A stretch of 45,116 nucleotides of DNA from Bacteroidales bacterium. Its GTDB lineage: Bacteria > Bacteroidota > Bacteroidia > Bacteroidales > UBA3824. The position numbers and the translations under genes are program-made. Positions 32,252-40,063 of the stretch are shown here, in pieces. Position 1 is the stretch's first letter. Every line of letters begins with the position of its first letter. The DNA lies in contig JAGCYI010000188.1 of the NCBI GenBank assembly GCA_017960885.1, positions 1 to 45,116 of the forward strand, in the 5' to 3' direction. The notes under the pieces are model-generated. The model saw nothing but the letters and a program-made list of their open reading frames with translations, made no database searches and was not told the DNA's origin.

Positions 32252-33985
32252 TTAAAGTTTAAGGTCGAATCCAATACGGATTATTACATCCGAGTGTTCA
32301 TTTGTATTATGGTTAGCATCCTTATTAGGACATTTATACTTATACCAATCACCTGACATCTCGAAAACGTAATGACCATCAGCATCTTTTTTCAATTTCG
32401 TGCTATTTTCGCCTCGGAGTAACTGACCGACTGTAATAGTCCCATGGTCACCCCAAATTAATTCGTAATCGAAATACTCATGCGAACACTCTTCGCCATA
32501 CACACCATCAACAAAGAAATCGACTTCAAGAGATTTGTTAAGGTCATTTTCTGGATCAATCGACAATGAAACCATACTATTATAAGAGAGTTTAGTTTTT
32601 TCACCATATTTACACTTAACCATATGATTCTTATCCTTAACCCAAAAATCACCGATTTTTTCACCATTATACATCAAATAAAAATTGCCGTATATATTCA
32701 TATAATCAGTAGGACCGCTAACATACTCAAAATAAACTGGTTGAATAGATGCTTTACTAGCATGACAATTGCGGATAGTGTATTTTGTAGCATTTGACAC
32801 ACTGAAAATGTTGCGTTCTTTCAGCGACTTAAGAGTAAATGCAATAGGAGCGGCAGGCGACTCCTTAGAAAAATTGCCACCTGACTTGATGTATTCTAAC
32901 ATTCCATCTAATCCCGAAATAGCTTTTGCAGCTTGTTCTCCAGAACCACCAACAACAGTGCCCGAAATAGTAGTTTCCTTAGATTTTAAAGTTTGCTCAA
33001 ATTCAGTTTTTAGTGTAGCATTCCAAATAGCTGCATTATACTGTGCCTCCAATGCAGCTTTAATTGTTTGAGCGCTTTCTGAACTTTCAACAGAGAAATA
33101 TGCCACACGACCGTATTTAACGCTCGACACATACACTGGAATAGTACAACCGTTTAAAGCTGTTTTAATATCATCTGCTGATACTGAGGGATCAAAAAAA
33201 TCTGCAATTGTTGGAGGTTCATCCATATCTACAGTATAATATACCTGGATCAATTTTACAAGTACGTGACTCTTGGTTGAGCTTTTGTCAAAATTAAATC
33301 CCGCCTCAATATTTGCACGCTTTCCGATATTGGCAGTAGTACCAATGGCAAGACTAAGCTGCTCTTCGCTGTAAACTTCTTTTATTTCAAAAGTGGTATT
33401 GGCTTGAGTATGTCCATTAATCTCGCAATCGTAAAGCATACTTTTGATACCATCTCTAACGCCACTGAGGGTTGGGTTCTCTACGCATACGCTACTATTC
33501 CCCTCTTTATTAAAGAAGTCGGTAGAAATAGTCAAAGGTGCACGTTTAAGAGAAACAGTCTTGTAACCGCCATTTTTAATTGTATTTCCATCAAGTATAC
33601 TACCAGGATAAATAGAACTGCTTGCTGGATCAAGGAGCATATTTTCATTAAATTTTTCACTCTGCTCATACTCTTGACAATCACATATTACGATGCCATC
33701 GCCGGTATTGAGTTTTTCAGTTGTTGAAGCACCTTCCCTTTTATAGGTAGAATCATCTTCTGGCGTAGGGAAAGAAGCAAACAATTCTTTGATTTCTTTA
33801 TGTCTAGCTGTAACATCATTTGTTGATTCTTGTGATGTTTCTCCATTTGTGTTTGCTTCTGTGTTAGAATTAAGATTAGAGTTGTTTGGTTCATCATCTT
33901 TGCTGCAACCGTAGATAATGGCGGATAATAACACGCCGCATAATGCTGTCGAAAATATCGACAAGTAATTGTTTAATTTTCTCAT
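32252..33985 (-). CDS. Cholesterol-dependent cytolysin-like surface lipoprotein
   Basis: A 577-residue lipoprotein with a CDC (thiol-activated cytolysin, PF01289) core. The lipobox IIYGC puts lipidated C27 before Ser-Lys-Asp-Asp-Glu, a surface export signal; ~28-95 is a flexible Asn/Thr/Ser/Glu linker. Core matches: IYPGSI (125-130), LKRAPLTISTD (146-156), the first helix-to-hairpin segment ANIGKRANIEAGFNF (218-232), QVYYTVDMDEPP (247-258), YVSSVKYGRVAYFSVESS (285-302, the YGR motif), second hairpin segment (303-343), VVGGSG (344-349), SPAAPIAFTL (375-384) and NATKYTI (398-404). The C-terminal ~165 residues are beta-rich but have no Trp-rich undecapeptide and only three Trp, so cholesterol binding like that of perfringolysin is unlikely. 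Nine further Cys are present. The base composition is AT-richer than neighbours. It has its own -7 box and terminator. Confidence 0.88.
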   Translation of the reverse strand: MRKLNNYLSIFSTALCGVLLSAIIYGCSKDDEPNNSNLNSNTEANTNGETSQESTNDVTARHKEIKELFASFPTPEDDSTYKREGASTTEKLNTGDGIVICDCQEYEQSEKFNENMLLDPASSSIYPGSILDGNTIKNGGYKTVSLKRAPLTISTDFFNKEGNSSVCVENPTLSGVRDGIKSMLYDCEINGHTQANTTFEIKEVYSEEQLSLAIGTTANIGKRANIEAGFNFDKSSTKSHVLVKLIQVYYTVDMDEPPTIADFFDPSVSADDIKTALNGCTIPVYVSSVKYGRVAYFSVESSESAQTIKAALEAQYNAAIWNATLKTEFEQTLKSKETTISGTVVGGSGEQAAKAISGLDGMLEYIKSGGNFSKESPAAPIAFTLKSLKERNIFSVSNATKYTIRNCHASKASIQPVYFEYVSGPTDYMNIYGNFYLMYNGEKIGDFWVKDKNHMVKCKYGEKTKLSYNSMVSLSIDPENDLNKSLEVDFFVDGVYGEECSHEYFDYELIWGDHGTITVGQLLRGENSTKLKKDADGHYVFEMSGDWYKYKCPNKDANHNTNEHSDVIIRIGFDLKL

Positions 33986-34033
33986 TTTATTAATGTTAGT
34001 AGATTAAAAAATAAAAATTAGTTTTTTCCGCCG

Positions 34034-34041
34034 CAAATATA
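34034..34041 (-). promoter_or_regulatory. -7 box for the cytolysin-like gene
   Basis: The minus-strand sequence is TATATTTG, an exact TAnnTTTG, 48 bases upstream of the ATG at 33985. A homopolymer A/T stretch lies at the -33 region, so no clean TTTG can be placed. Confidence 0.45.
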
Positions 34042-34091
34042 AAACTTTATAGTTCAAAAAAAAAAAAAATACAGAAATATATAATATAATA

Positions 34092-34130
34092 AACAAAAAA
34101 AAGAGCCCAACTTGAAAGTTGGACTCTTTT
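34092..34130 (-). terminator. Terminator of the 272-residue lipoprotein gene
   Basis: On the minus strand a 15-base stem with one G-T wobble (AAAAGAGTCCAACTT with AAGTTGGGCTCTTTT, 34130-34099), two-base loop, and a T run continuing to about 34095 then GTTT. Confidence 0.85.
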
Positions 34131-34160
34131 ATATTGTTTAGTTAAATCTCTCGACTAAAA

Positions 34161-34979
34161 TTATTTAGAGAAAGTGTAACCAGCTACGTCAACTGTAAGA
34201 CCAGAAGTAGATTTGATCAATATTGCGTCGAAAGTAGCGTCACCAGTAGAAGTGTTGTTGAATTGGTTGATTTTAACAATGCAACCGCTTTCTGTGATAA
34301 TTACACCACCTTCTTTAACTTCGTTAGCCTGAACACCATTTTGGAACAATGCAACTTTACCAGCCTTAGCAGCAACGTCAGCGTTGTTAGCTTTAGAAGC
34401 AGCTTTCAAACCTAAAACAGTTTTACCATCAGAAGAAGAAACTGCGATAACTTCAGTTTTAGTAGTTTTAGCTTGATCCATTGTATACTGTTTGTTATCT
34501 AAAACAGAAAGGTAAGAACCTGTAGATGAGCCAGATGCACCAATAGTGTATTTGAATTCCTCACCAAGTTTAGCTTCTGTGCTAGCTTTCTTTGTTTTGA
34601 TAACCAAAGTGTAGAAATCAACAGGAATTTTTTTGCTGTCGATGTTAGTCATGCTGAAAACTTTCTCTTTAGTAACTTTACCATCTTCTGCAATGTTTTT
34701 GAGTTTTTCTTTTACCTGTGGATTCTCTTCAGTAAAGTCATAAACTACATTACCACTTGCATCCTGAAGTTCGAATTTTTTGATTTTTGCGTTAGAAGAT
34801 ACGTCACCGAAGAAAGTGATAGTACCATCAGAGTTAGCTTTGATTTTGAAGTTTGCTACGTCGATAACTTCGTCAACGCCAAGGATGTCAACGGGATCAT
34901 CATCACCACAAGATGTGAACGATGTTGCTGCGAACATAGCAGCTACCATAAATGCTGAAAATTTTGCTAATTTTTTCAT
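34161..34979 (-). CDS. Surface-type lipoprotein of unknown function
   Basis: A 272-residue lipoprotein: signal MKKLAKFSAFMVAAMFAATSFTSC with C24, followed by Gly-Asp-Asp-Asp, an acidic export signal typical of Bacteroidota surface lipoproteins. The mature part is rich in Lys, Ser, Thr, Ala and Val, with alternating beta-type stretches (TITFFGDVSSNAKIKKFELQD; FKYTIGASGSSTG; VIAVSSSDGKTVLGLK) suggesting one or two beta-sandwich domains; I do not recognise the family. Codon use and AT content are like the cytolysin-like gene. It is separated from that gene by a strong terminator and so is transcribed alone, but adjacency leaves a partner or immunity role open; that is speculation. Confidence 0.7.
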   Translation of the reverse strand: MKKLAKFSAFMVAAMFAATSFTSCGDDDPVDILGVDEVIDVANFKIKANSDGTITFFGDVSSNAKIKKFELQDASGNVVYDFTEENPQVKEKLKNIAEDGKVTKEKVFSMTNIDSKKIPVDFYTLVIKTKKASTEAKLGEEFKYTIGASGSSTGSYLSVLDNKQYTMDQAKTTKTEVIAVSSSDGKTVLGLKAASKANNADVAAKAGKVALFQNGVQANEVKEGGVIITESGCIVKINQFNNTSTGDATFDAILIKSTSGLTVDVAGYTFSK

Positions 34980-35030
34980 TTTTTTGTAGTTTTTGTTTGT
35001 TTATAATTCTATTAATTGTAAATGTATTTG

Positions 35031-35063
35031 CAAATTTAAGAACGTTTGGAATACGGTTACAAC
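35031..35063 (-). promoter_or_regulatory. Promoter for the 272-residue lipoprotein gene
   Basis: Read on the minus strand: GTTG (35063-35060), 21 bases, TAAATTTG (35038-35031), an exact -7 match with a TTG at -33. The leader is about 50 bases. Confidence 0.5.
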
Positions 35064-35219
35064 TTTTGTGCTTTACGTTAATGTTAATTTTTTGTTCAGC
35101 ACTCTTTGTTTGCCGTTTCCGAATTATTAAACGCCGTTGTAAAAAAAATGTTGCAAGCCCGGTGATTTTTTTTCGAGCTTCCGATTATATAACACACACG
35201 AGGAGGAATACCCTAAACA

Positions 35220-35236
35220 GTAAATCTAAGATTTAC
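35220..35236. promoter_or_regulatory. 17-base palindrome, possible operator
   Basis: GTAAATCT, A, AGATTTAC: a perfect eight-base inverted repeat around one central base, 55 bases upstream of the -33 element of the rightward promoter. Size and symmetry suit a dimeric regulator, but no regulator gene is adjacent. Confidence 0.35.
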
Positions 35237-35291
35237 ATTATTTGATTACCAAACACTTTGCAACTACTTTACAAATAGAAATAGCAGTGCT

Positions 35292-35322
35292 TTTGACACA
35301 AACAAGTTTTTTTATATTTTTG
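35292..35322 (+). promoter_or_regulatory. Promoter abutting the third OmpA gene
   Basis: TTTG (35292-35295), 19 bases, TATTTTTG (35315-35322), full consensus. The ATG at 35327 is only four bases downstream, so the transcript should be leaderless or nearly so. Confidence 0.65.
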
Positions 35323-35326
35323 CGCA

Positions 35327-36820
35327 ATGATTTCAAACAAGTTGCCTATATATATAGTGTGTTCCGCTTTTATGCTTTTGAGTGCGGAAACCTTCGCCCA
35401 AAGCCAAGTCAGCGTTAAGCGTAAGGTTGATAAGGTATGCACTTTGCTTACCGAAATAGCTCCAGTGGAATCGTCCGACGGTCAAAGGCTATATTTTGCC
35501 CGAATCAACCCCAGCAACAATCCCGAACGCAACTGCGACGTGTGGTATCATGATATCAAGAGCAACGTGAGCACTTCCGCTCCCCAAAAAATGCCCCCAC
35601 CTGTCAACAGCAACCACGACAACGTGGTAATAAAGGCATCGGGCAACACTATCTATCTCGAAGGCGTCTACAACAATAGTTTTGAATACGTTTCGCCAAA
35701 CGGAATCACCAAGGCTGAATATACCAACAACCAATGGCGCGTTACTCCCATCACCATCAAAAACCTGAACAACAGAAGCATACACTCGTCGTATGCGCTC
35801 AGCTCCAACAACCGTGTGCTAATCATTGCCGCCGACAGGGAGGGCGGTGTTGGACAGTTGGATTTGTACGCGTCGTTCCTTACAAACGAAAACACATATT
35901 CTCAGCCCATCAGCCTCGGATTAACTGTAAACACAAGATACAACGACGGAACGCCTTTTCTCGCTGACGACAACACCACTTTATACTTTAGCAGCTACGG
36001 GCACAACTCTCTGGGCAGTTCTGACATTTTTATGACACGCCGTCTCGACGACTCATGGACTAATTGGACAGAGCCTGTAAACCTTGGTCCTAAATTCAAC
36101 ACCCGCTACTGGGATGCCTATCTGCACATTTCTGCCGACGGAAAACGTGTGTACATGGTATCATCAAACGCCAATGCCAACGAAGATATCTACATGCTGA
36201 CTCTCCCTTCGGAACTTTTGCCGCTCGATAACTACGAAATCAGAGGTATGGTATCCGACAACAAGAAACACGAGGCGGTGTCTGCCAAAATTATTCTAAA
36301 GGAAAAGAAGACTGGAAAAATTGTAACCACCTGCTATCCAAACGATCAAGGTCAGTATTTGTTTGCTGTAAAACAATGCGGACAATATATCATCGAAACC
36401 GAATCAAACAATTATTTAGGATGGGAAAACACTATCAACATCAAGAAAGACAAGCACATATACACCAACAATATCACACTTACCAAAATAGAGAGCGGAG
36501 TGGCATTTTCGCTCGGGAAGGTATATTTTCAGCCGTCGTCGCACCAGCTAAACGCCGAATCCACCAACGAGCTTAAACGCCTTGCAAAACTGCTTATCAA
36601 CAATCCTTCGCTACGCCTAACTATCAACGGATATACCGCCTCTGGATTAGACAAATCTGAGCTCAAACTCTTATCGGAACAACGTGCAAAGGCTGTAAAG
36701 ACGTTTCTGGTGCAGCATGGCGTATCTCCAAGCCGCATCACTTGCAGAGGATACGGCGAAATCACCAATCCAAACGAAAAAGACGACCGCAAACGTGTGG
36801 AGTTTGTGCTTTCGTACTAA
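35327..36820 (+). CDS. Beta-propeller / CRD / OmpA-domain protein lacking TPR
   Basis: A 497-residue exported protein (signal MISNKLPIYIVCSAFMLLSAETFAQ). It resembles the two tandem paralogues at 22.3-26.4 kb but lacks their N-terminal TPR part. PD40 blades occupy ~45-300 (SSDGQRLYFARI, LADDNTTLYFSSYGHNSLGSSDIF, ISADGKRVYMVSS), the CRD is ~305-390 and the OmpA domain ~395-497. In the OmpA domain the peptidoglycan-binding Asp (GHTD in the paralogues) is replaced: GYTA, with A438, while the second key residue R453 is kept, so diaminopimelate binding is probably altered. The start codon sits right behind a consensus promoter; no other plausible start exists before the signal peptide core. It converges on mutS with only two bases between stops. 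Confidence 0.85.
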   Translation: MISNKLPIYIVCSAFMLLSAETFAQSQVSVKRKVDKVCTLLTEIAPVESSDGQRLYFARINPSNNPERNCDVWYHDIKSNVSTSAPQKMPPPVNSNHDNVVIKASGNTIYLEGVYNNSFEYVSPNGITKAEYTNNQWRVTPITIKNLNNRSIHSSYALSSNNRVLIIAADREGGVGQLDLYASFLTNENTYSQPISLGLTVNTRYNDGTPFLADDNTTLYFSSYGHNSLGSSDIFMTRRLDDSWTNWTEPVNLGPKFNTRYWDAYLHISADGKRVYMVSSNANANEDIYMLTLPSELLPLDNYEIRGMVSDNKKHEAVSAKIILKEKKTGKIVTTCYPNDQGQYLFAVKQCGQYIIETESNNYLGWENTINIKKDKHIYTNNITLTKIESGVAFSLGKVYFQPSSHQLNAESTNELKRLAKLLINNPSLRLTINGYTASGLDKSELKLLSEQRAKAVKTFLVQHGVSPSRITCRGYGEITNPNEKDDRKRVEFVLSY

Positions 36821-36822
36821 CC

Positions 36823-39462
36823 CTATTTGATTCCGCAGATTTTTTTGATATCGTTCAACTTGTTAAGCGCCTCTATGGGTGTGAGCGAGTTGATGTCGAT
36901 CTTGCGTATCTCGTCGCGAATCTGCATCAGCACAGGGTCTTCTAAATTGAAGAAACTCAACTGTATACCGTCGGAGGCTTTGGCTTTGCCCTTCGACTCT
37001 TTAGCGCCTTTTACCTCGGGTGCTGACGGCTGAGGTGCAGAGAGCGCCGCGCCACGGCTTCCCGATTCGAGTTCTTTCATAATGTCGTTGGCTCGTGCCA
37101 CTACCACAGGGGGCATTCCGGCGAGTTTTGCCACGTGGATACCGAAACTGTGTTCGCTGCCTCCGGGAACAAGTTTGCGCATAAATATCACCTTGCCGTC
37201 GATCTCCTTTACCGAAACGTTGAAGTTTTTGATACGGGGAAATGTCTCTTGCATCTCGTTAAGTTCGTGATAATGAGTAGCAAACATTGTTTTGGCTTTG
37301 GCATTGGGAAACTCGTGAATATATTCCACAATAGCCTGTGCAATGGAAATGCCGTCGTAGGTAGATGTGCCGCGACCAAGTTCGTCGAAAAGCACAAGAC
37401 TGCGCGGGGTAATATTGTTGAGGATTCCAGCCGCTTCGTTCATCTCTACCATAAAGGTGGATTCGCCGCTCGAAATATTGTCTGACGCTCCCACACGAGT
37501 AAAAATCTTGTCGATAAAGCCCGCCTCCACAGCCTTGGCTGGCACAAAACTTCCTGCCTGAGCCATAAGCATTATCAGGGCGGTCTGGCGCAGCAATGCC
37601 GACTTACCTGCCATATTCGGACCAGTAATCATCATAATCTGCTGGCTCTCGCTATCTAAGAACACATCGTTGGGGATATACGGCTCGCCCACAGGCAGTT
37701 GGCGTTCAATCACAGGGTGTCGGCCTTCGGTAATCTTGATGCTGTCGCTGTTGTTGATAACGGGATGGCAATATTTGTATTCGATAGCAGCCTGCGCAAA
37801 CGACGACAGACAGTCGATTTTGGCAATGAGTTTGGCGTCGGCTTGGAAAATCTCGATATACTGGCTCAGAAAAGCCACAAGCGAGTTGAATATCTGAGTC
37901 TCCAACTGCGTGATACGTTCGTCGGCGTTGAGAATTTTCTCCTCATACTCTTTGAGTTCGGGGGTAATATAACGCTCGGCATCGGTGAGGGTCTGCTTGC
38001 GAATCCAGTCCTCGGGCACTTTGTCTTTGTGAGTGTTGCGCACCTCGAGATAATATCCGAACACATTGGTAAAGCCCACTTTGAGCGACGAGATGCCGGT
38101 TTCGTGCACAAGTTTGTCGCGCATATTGGCAAGATAGTCTTTGCTGTCGGTAGACATCAGGCGCAGTTCGTCGAGTTCGTCGTTGACACCGTGGCGCACC
38201 ACACCGTGTTTCTGAACCATCACAGGCGGGTCGTCGGTGATTTCGCGGGCTATGCGCTCGTTTACATTGGTACAGGGGTTAAGTTGCTCGTATAGAGGCA
38301 CAAACACCTTGTTGCCGTTGTTAGCCTCGTTCATCAACAGACGCTTGATTTCGGCAATGTTGGTAAGGGCGAGTTTTATGGCGTTGACCTCGCGAGGATT
38401 TATGCGCTGCATTGCCACTTTTGAGGCAAGACGCTCGATATCACCCACTTGACGCATACAGTTGCGAAGGTTTTCGAGCAACTCCTGATTGTCGACAAGA
38501 GCCTGGGTAATGTCTAAACGCTCGTTGATCATATCCACATTGCGCAGCGGCAGGGCGAGCCAATGCTTGAGCATACGTCCGCCAAGTGGACTCGAAGTCT
38601 TGTCGATAACGTCCAAGAGGGTCTTGCCCGAAGGACTTAACGGATTGAAAATCTCCAAGTTGCGCACAGTAAACTTGTCGAGCCAGACATATTTTCCCTC
38701 GTCCAAAGGCGAGATTTTGATGATATGGCTTAGTTGCGTATGTTGCGTAATATCAAGGTAATGGAGCATAGCACCGGCGGCTACTGTGGCTGCTGTCATA
38801 TCCTCAATGCCGAATCCTTTTAGCGATGAGGTGCTGAACTGCCGCAAAAGCCGCTCACGGGCGGTGTCGGGCACAAAAGCCCAGTCTTCGAGCGGATAAA
38901 AATAGTATTTGGTGCCAAAAAGGGCGTTGACAGCCTCCTTGCAAGAACGTTCGTAGAGCACCTCCTTGGGCATAAGCGACGAGAGAAGTTTGTCAACATA
39001 GTCGTTGCTGCCCTCTGCCACAAGAAACACGCCTGTGGAAATATCCAAGAAAGCCACACCCGACTTGTCTTTGCCAAGATTGATGCAAGCAGCAAAATTG
39101 TCGGATTTGTTTTCCAACACATTGTCGTTGAGCGATACTCCGGGCGTAACCAACTCAGTGATACCACGTTTTACGAGTTTGGTGGTAAGTTTTGGATCTT
39201 CCAACTGTTCGCAGATAGCCACACGCTGACCCGCACGCACAAGGCGCGGCAGATAGTTGTCGAGAGCGTGGTAAGGAAATCCCGCGAGAGGGTCGCCGGC
39301 ACGTTTGGTAAGAGTGATGCCGAGAATTTCGGAAGTCTTGACCGCATCGCCGCAGAAGGTCTCGTAAAAGTCGCCCACACGGAACAATAGTATCGCGTCG
39401 GGGTAACGTCCCTTAATTTCGTTGTACTGCCTCATCAGAGGCGTTCTTGCTGTTGCTGCCAC
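36823..39462 (-). CDS. mutS: DNA mismatch repair protein MutS
   Basis: An 879-residue mismatch-recognition ATPase. The N-terminal mismatch-binding motif is present (LLFRVGDFYETFCGDA, with the Phe-x-Glu stacking wedge F-Y-E), followed by connector, core and clamp regions. The ATPase has Walker A GPNMAGKSALLRQ, the SSGESTFMVEMNE segment, Walker B VLFDELGRGTSTYDG and the ATHYHEL motif, then a C-terminal tail. It is the last gene of the leftward maf - pyrC - GldN-like - mutS series; the preceding gene ends 22 bases upstream. No terminator fits in the two-base gap to the convergent OmpA-family gene, so transcription of each must run into the other. Confidence 0.98.
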   Translation of the reverse strand: MAATARTPLMRQYNEIKGRYPDAILLFRVGDFYETFCGDAVKTSEILGITLTKRAGDPLAGFPYHALDNYLPRLVRAGQRVAICEQLEDPKLTTKLVKRGITELVTPGVSLNDNVLENKSDNFAACINLGKDKSGVAFLDISTGVFLVAEGSNDYVDKLLSSLMPKEVLYERSCKEAVNALFGTKYYFYPLEDWAFVPDTARERLLRQFSTSSLKGFGIEDMTAATVAAGAMLHYLDITQHTQLSHIIKISPLDEGKYVWLDKFTVRNLEIFNPLSPSGKTLLDVIDKTSSPLGGRMLKHWLALPLRNVDMINERLDITQALVDNQELLENLRNCMRQVGDIERLASKVAMQRINPREVNAIKLALTNIAEIKRLLMNEANNGNKVFVPLYEQLNPCTNVNERIAREITDDPPVMVQKHGVVRHGVNDELDELRLMSTDSKDYLANMRDKLVHETGISSLKVGFTNVFGYYLEVRNTHKDKVPEDWIRKQTLTDAERYITPELKEYEEKILNADERITQLETQIFNSLVAFLSQYIEIFQADAKLIAKIDCLSSFAQAAIEYKYCHPVINNSDSIKITEGRHPVIERQLPVGEPYIPNDVFLDSESQQIMMITGPNMAGKSALLRQTALIMLMAQAGSFVPAKAVEAGFIDKIFTRVGASDNISSGESTFMVEMNEAAGILNNITPRSLVLFDELGRGTSTYDGISIAQAIVEYIHEFPNAKAKTMFATHYHELNEMQETFPRIKNFNVSVKEIDGKVIFMRKLVPGGSEHSFGIHVAKLAGMPPVVVARANDIMKELESGSRGAALSAPQPSAPEVKGAKESKGKAKASDGIQLSFFNLEDPVLMQIRDEIRKIDINSLTPIEALNKLNDIKKICGIK

Positions 39463-39484
39463 TTTACAAACTTATATTAATTTA

Positions 39485-40057
39485 TTATTTTGCCTCGCCA
39501 CTTTTGGGTAAAACCACGCGGAATGCAGGTACAAATCCGTTTTCTTTTGTGCCTTCGTGATTTTCATAACCCCATGTCAAAGCTTTAACATCTTTGTAAA
39601 AACGGAGGTTCTTTTCATCGAAATACCAATCCTCCTCAAACTGTATCTGTCCGATCGACTTGCGATTGTATTTTTTGTCGATAGCTTTAACATCGGCTAC
39701 CGACAACAACTCTTCTGAAAAATAGTCGTAAGCTTGCAAACGACCTTTGATTACAGCCTGAAAAATACAAGCAGCGAGTGCGTCCATATTGGTTTTTGCA
39801 AGGCATTCATCTGCCCATTCATCATCGGGATTATAGTTTTTTATATGGAACTGATATGTTATGGGGTTAGCTATAACTACAGATTTGCCAGGCGCGGCAT
39901 CGATATATGTGGCAGTTTCGGCGTAGGCAGGATTTTCTACTACCAAAACAGTGTCCACACGTGCCTCTACTGGCTGAGTGGTGTTGTTGCAAGATGAAAA
40001 CATTGCGGCAGATGCCACAGCCATAAAAAGAAGTAATGATGAGATGTGTTTTTTCAT
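39485..40057 (-). CDS. Lipoprotein with GldN/PorN-like domain
   Basis: A 190-residue lipoprotein: signal ending AMFSSC with C23, then Asn-Asn-Thr-Thr (no acidic export signal, so probably periplasmic side). Residues ~85-170 resemble part of GldN/PorN, a component of the type IX secretion/gliding machinery: DALAACIFQAVIKGRLQAYD matches the GldN helix ending in an AYD/VYSD-type turn, and QIQFEEDWYFDEKNLRFYKD matches the GldN segment around its WYFDK motif. It is shorter than GldN (about 300 residues) and no gldK, L or M genes are adjacent, so it may be a stand-alone relative. It lies six bases after pyrC and 22 before mutS in the operon. Confidence 0.6.
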   Translation of the reverse strand: MKKHISSLLLFMAVASAAMFSSCNNTTQPVEARVDTVLVVENPAYAETATYIDAAPGKSVVIANPITYQFHIKNYNPDDEWADECLAKTNMDALAACIFQAVIKGRLQAYDYFSEELLSVADVKAIDKKYNRKSIGQIQFEEDWYFDEKNLRFYKDVKALTWGYENHEGTKENGFVPAFRVVLPKSGEAK

Positions 40058-40063
40058 AAAGTT

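Larger units (their letters stand above)
34980..35326. other. Long divergent intergenic region (347 bases)
   Basis: No convincing gene is seen. The region holds the leftward promoter of the lipoprotein (35031-35063), the rightward promoter of the third OmpA gene (35292-35322), and a palindrome GTAAATCT-A-AGATTTAC at 35220-35236 that could be an operator. The middle is AT-rich with no T-run hairpin. Confidence 0.5.

Noticed and set aside
34952..35245. Possible small gene in the 347-base intergenic region
   Set aside because: The product is hydrophobic but begins inside the lipoprotein's signal region, overlaps a promoter on the other strand and has no start signals.
37699..38295. Open frame of 198 codons on the plus strand
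   Set aside because: It is wholly within mutS on the opposite strand, with no family features.
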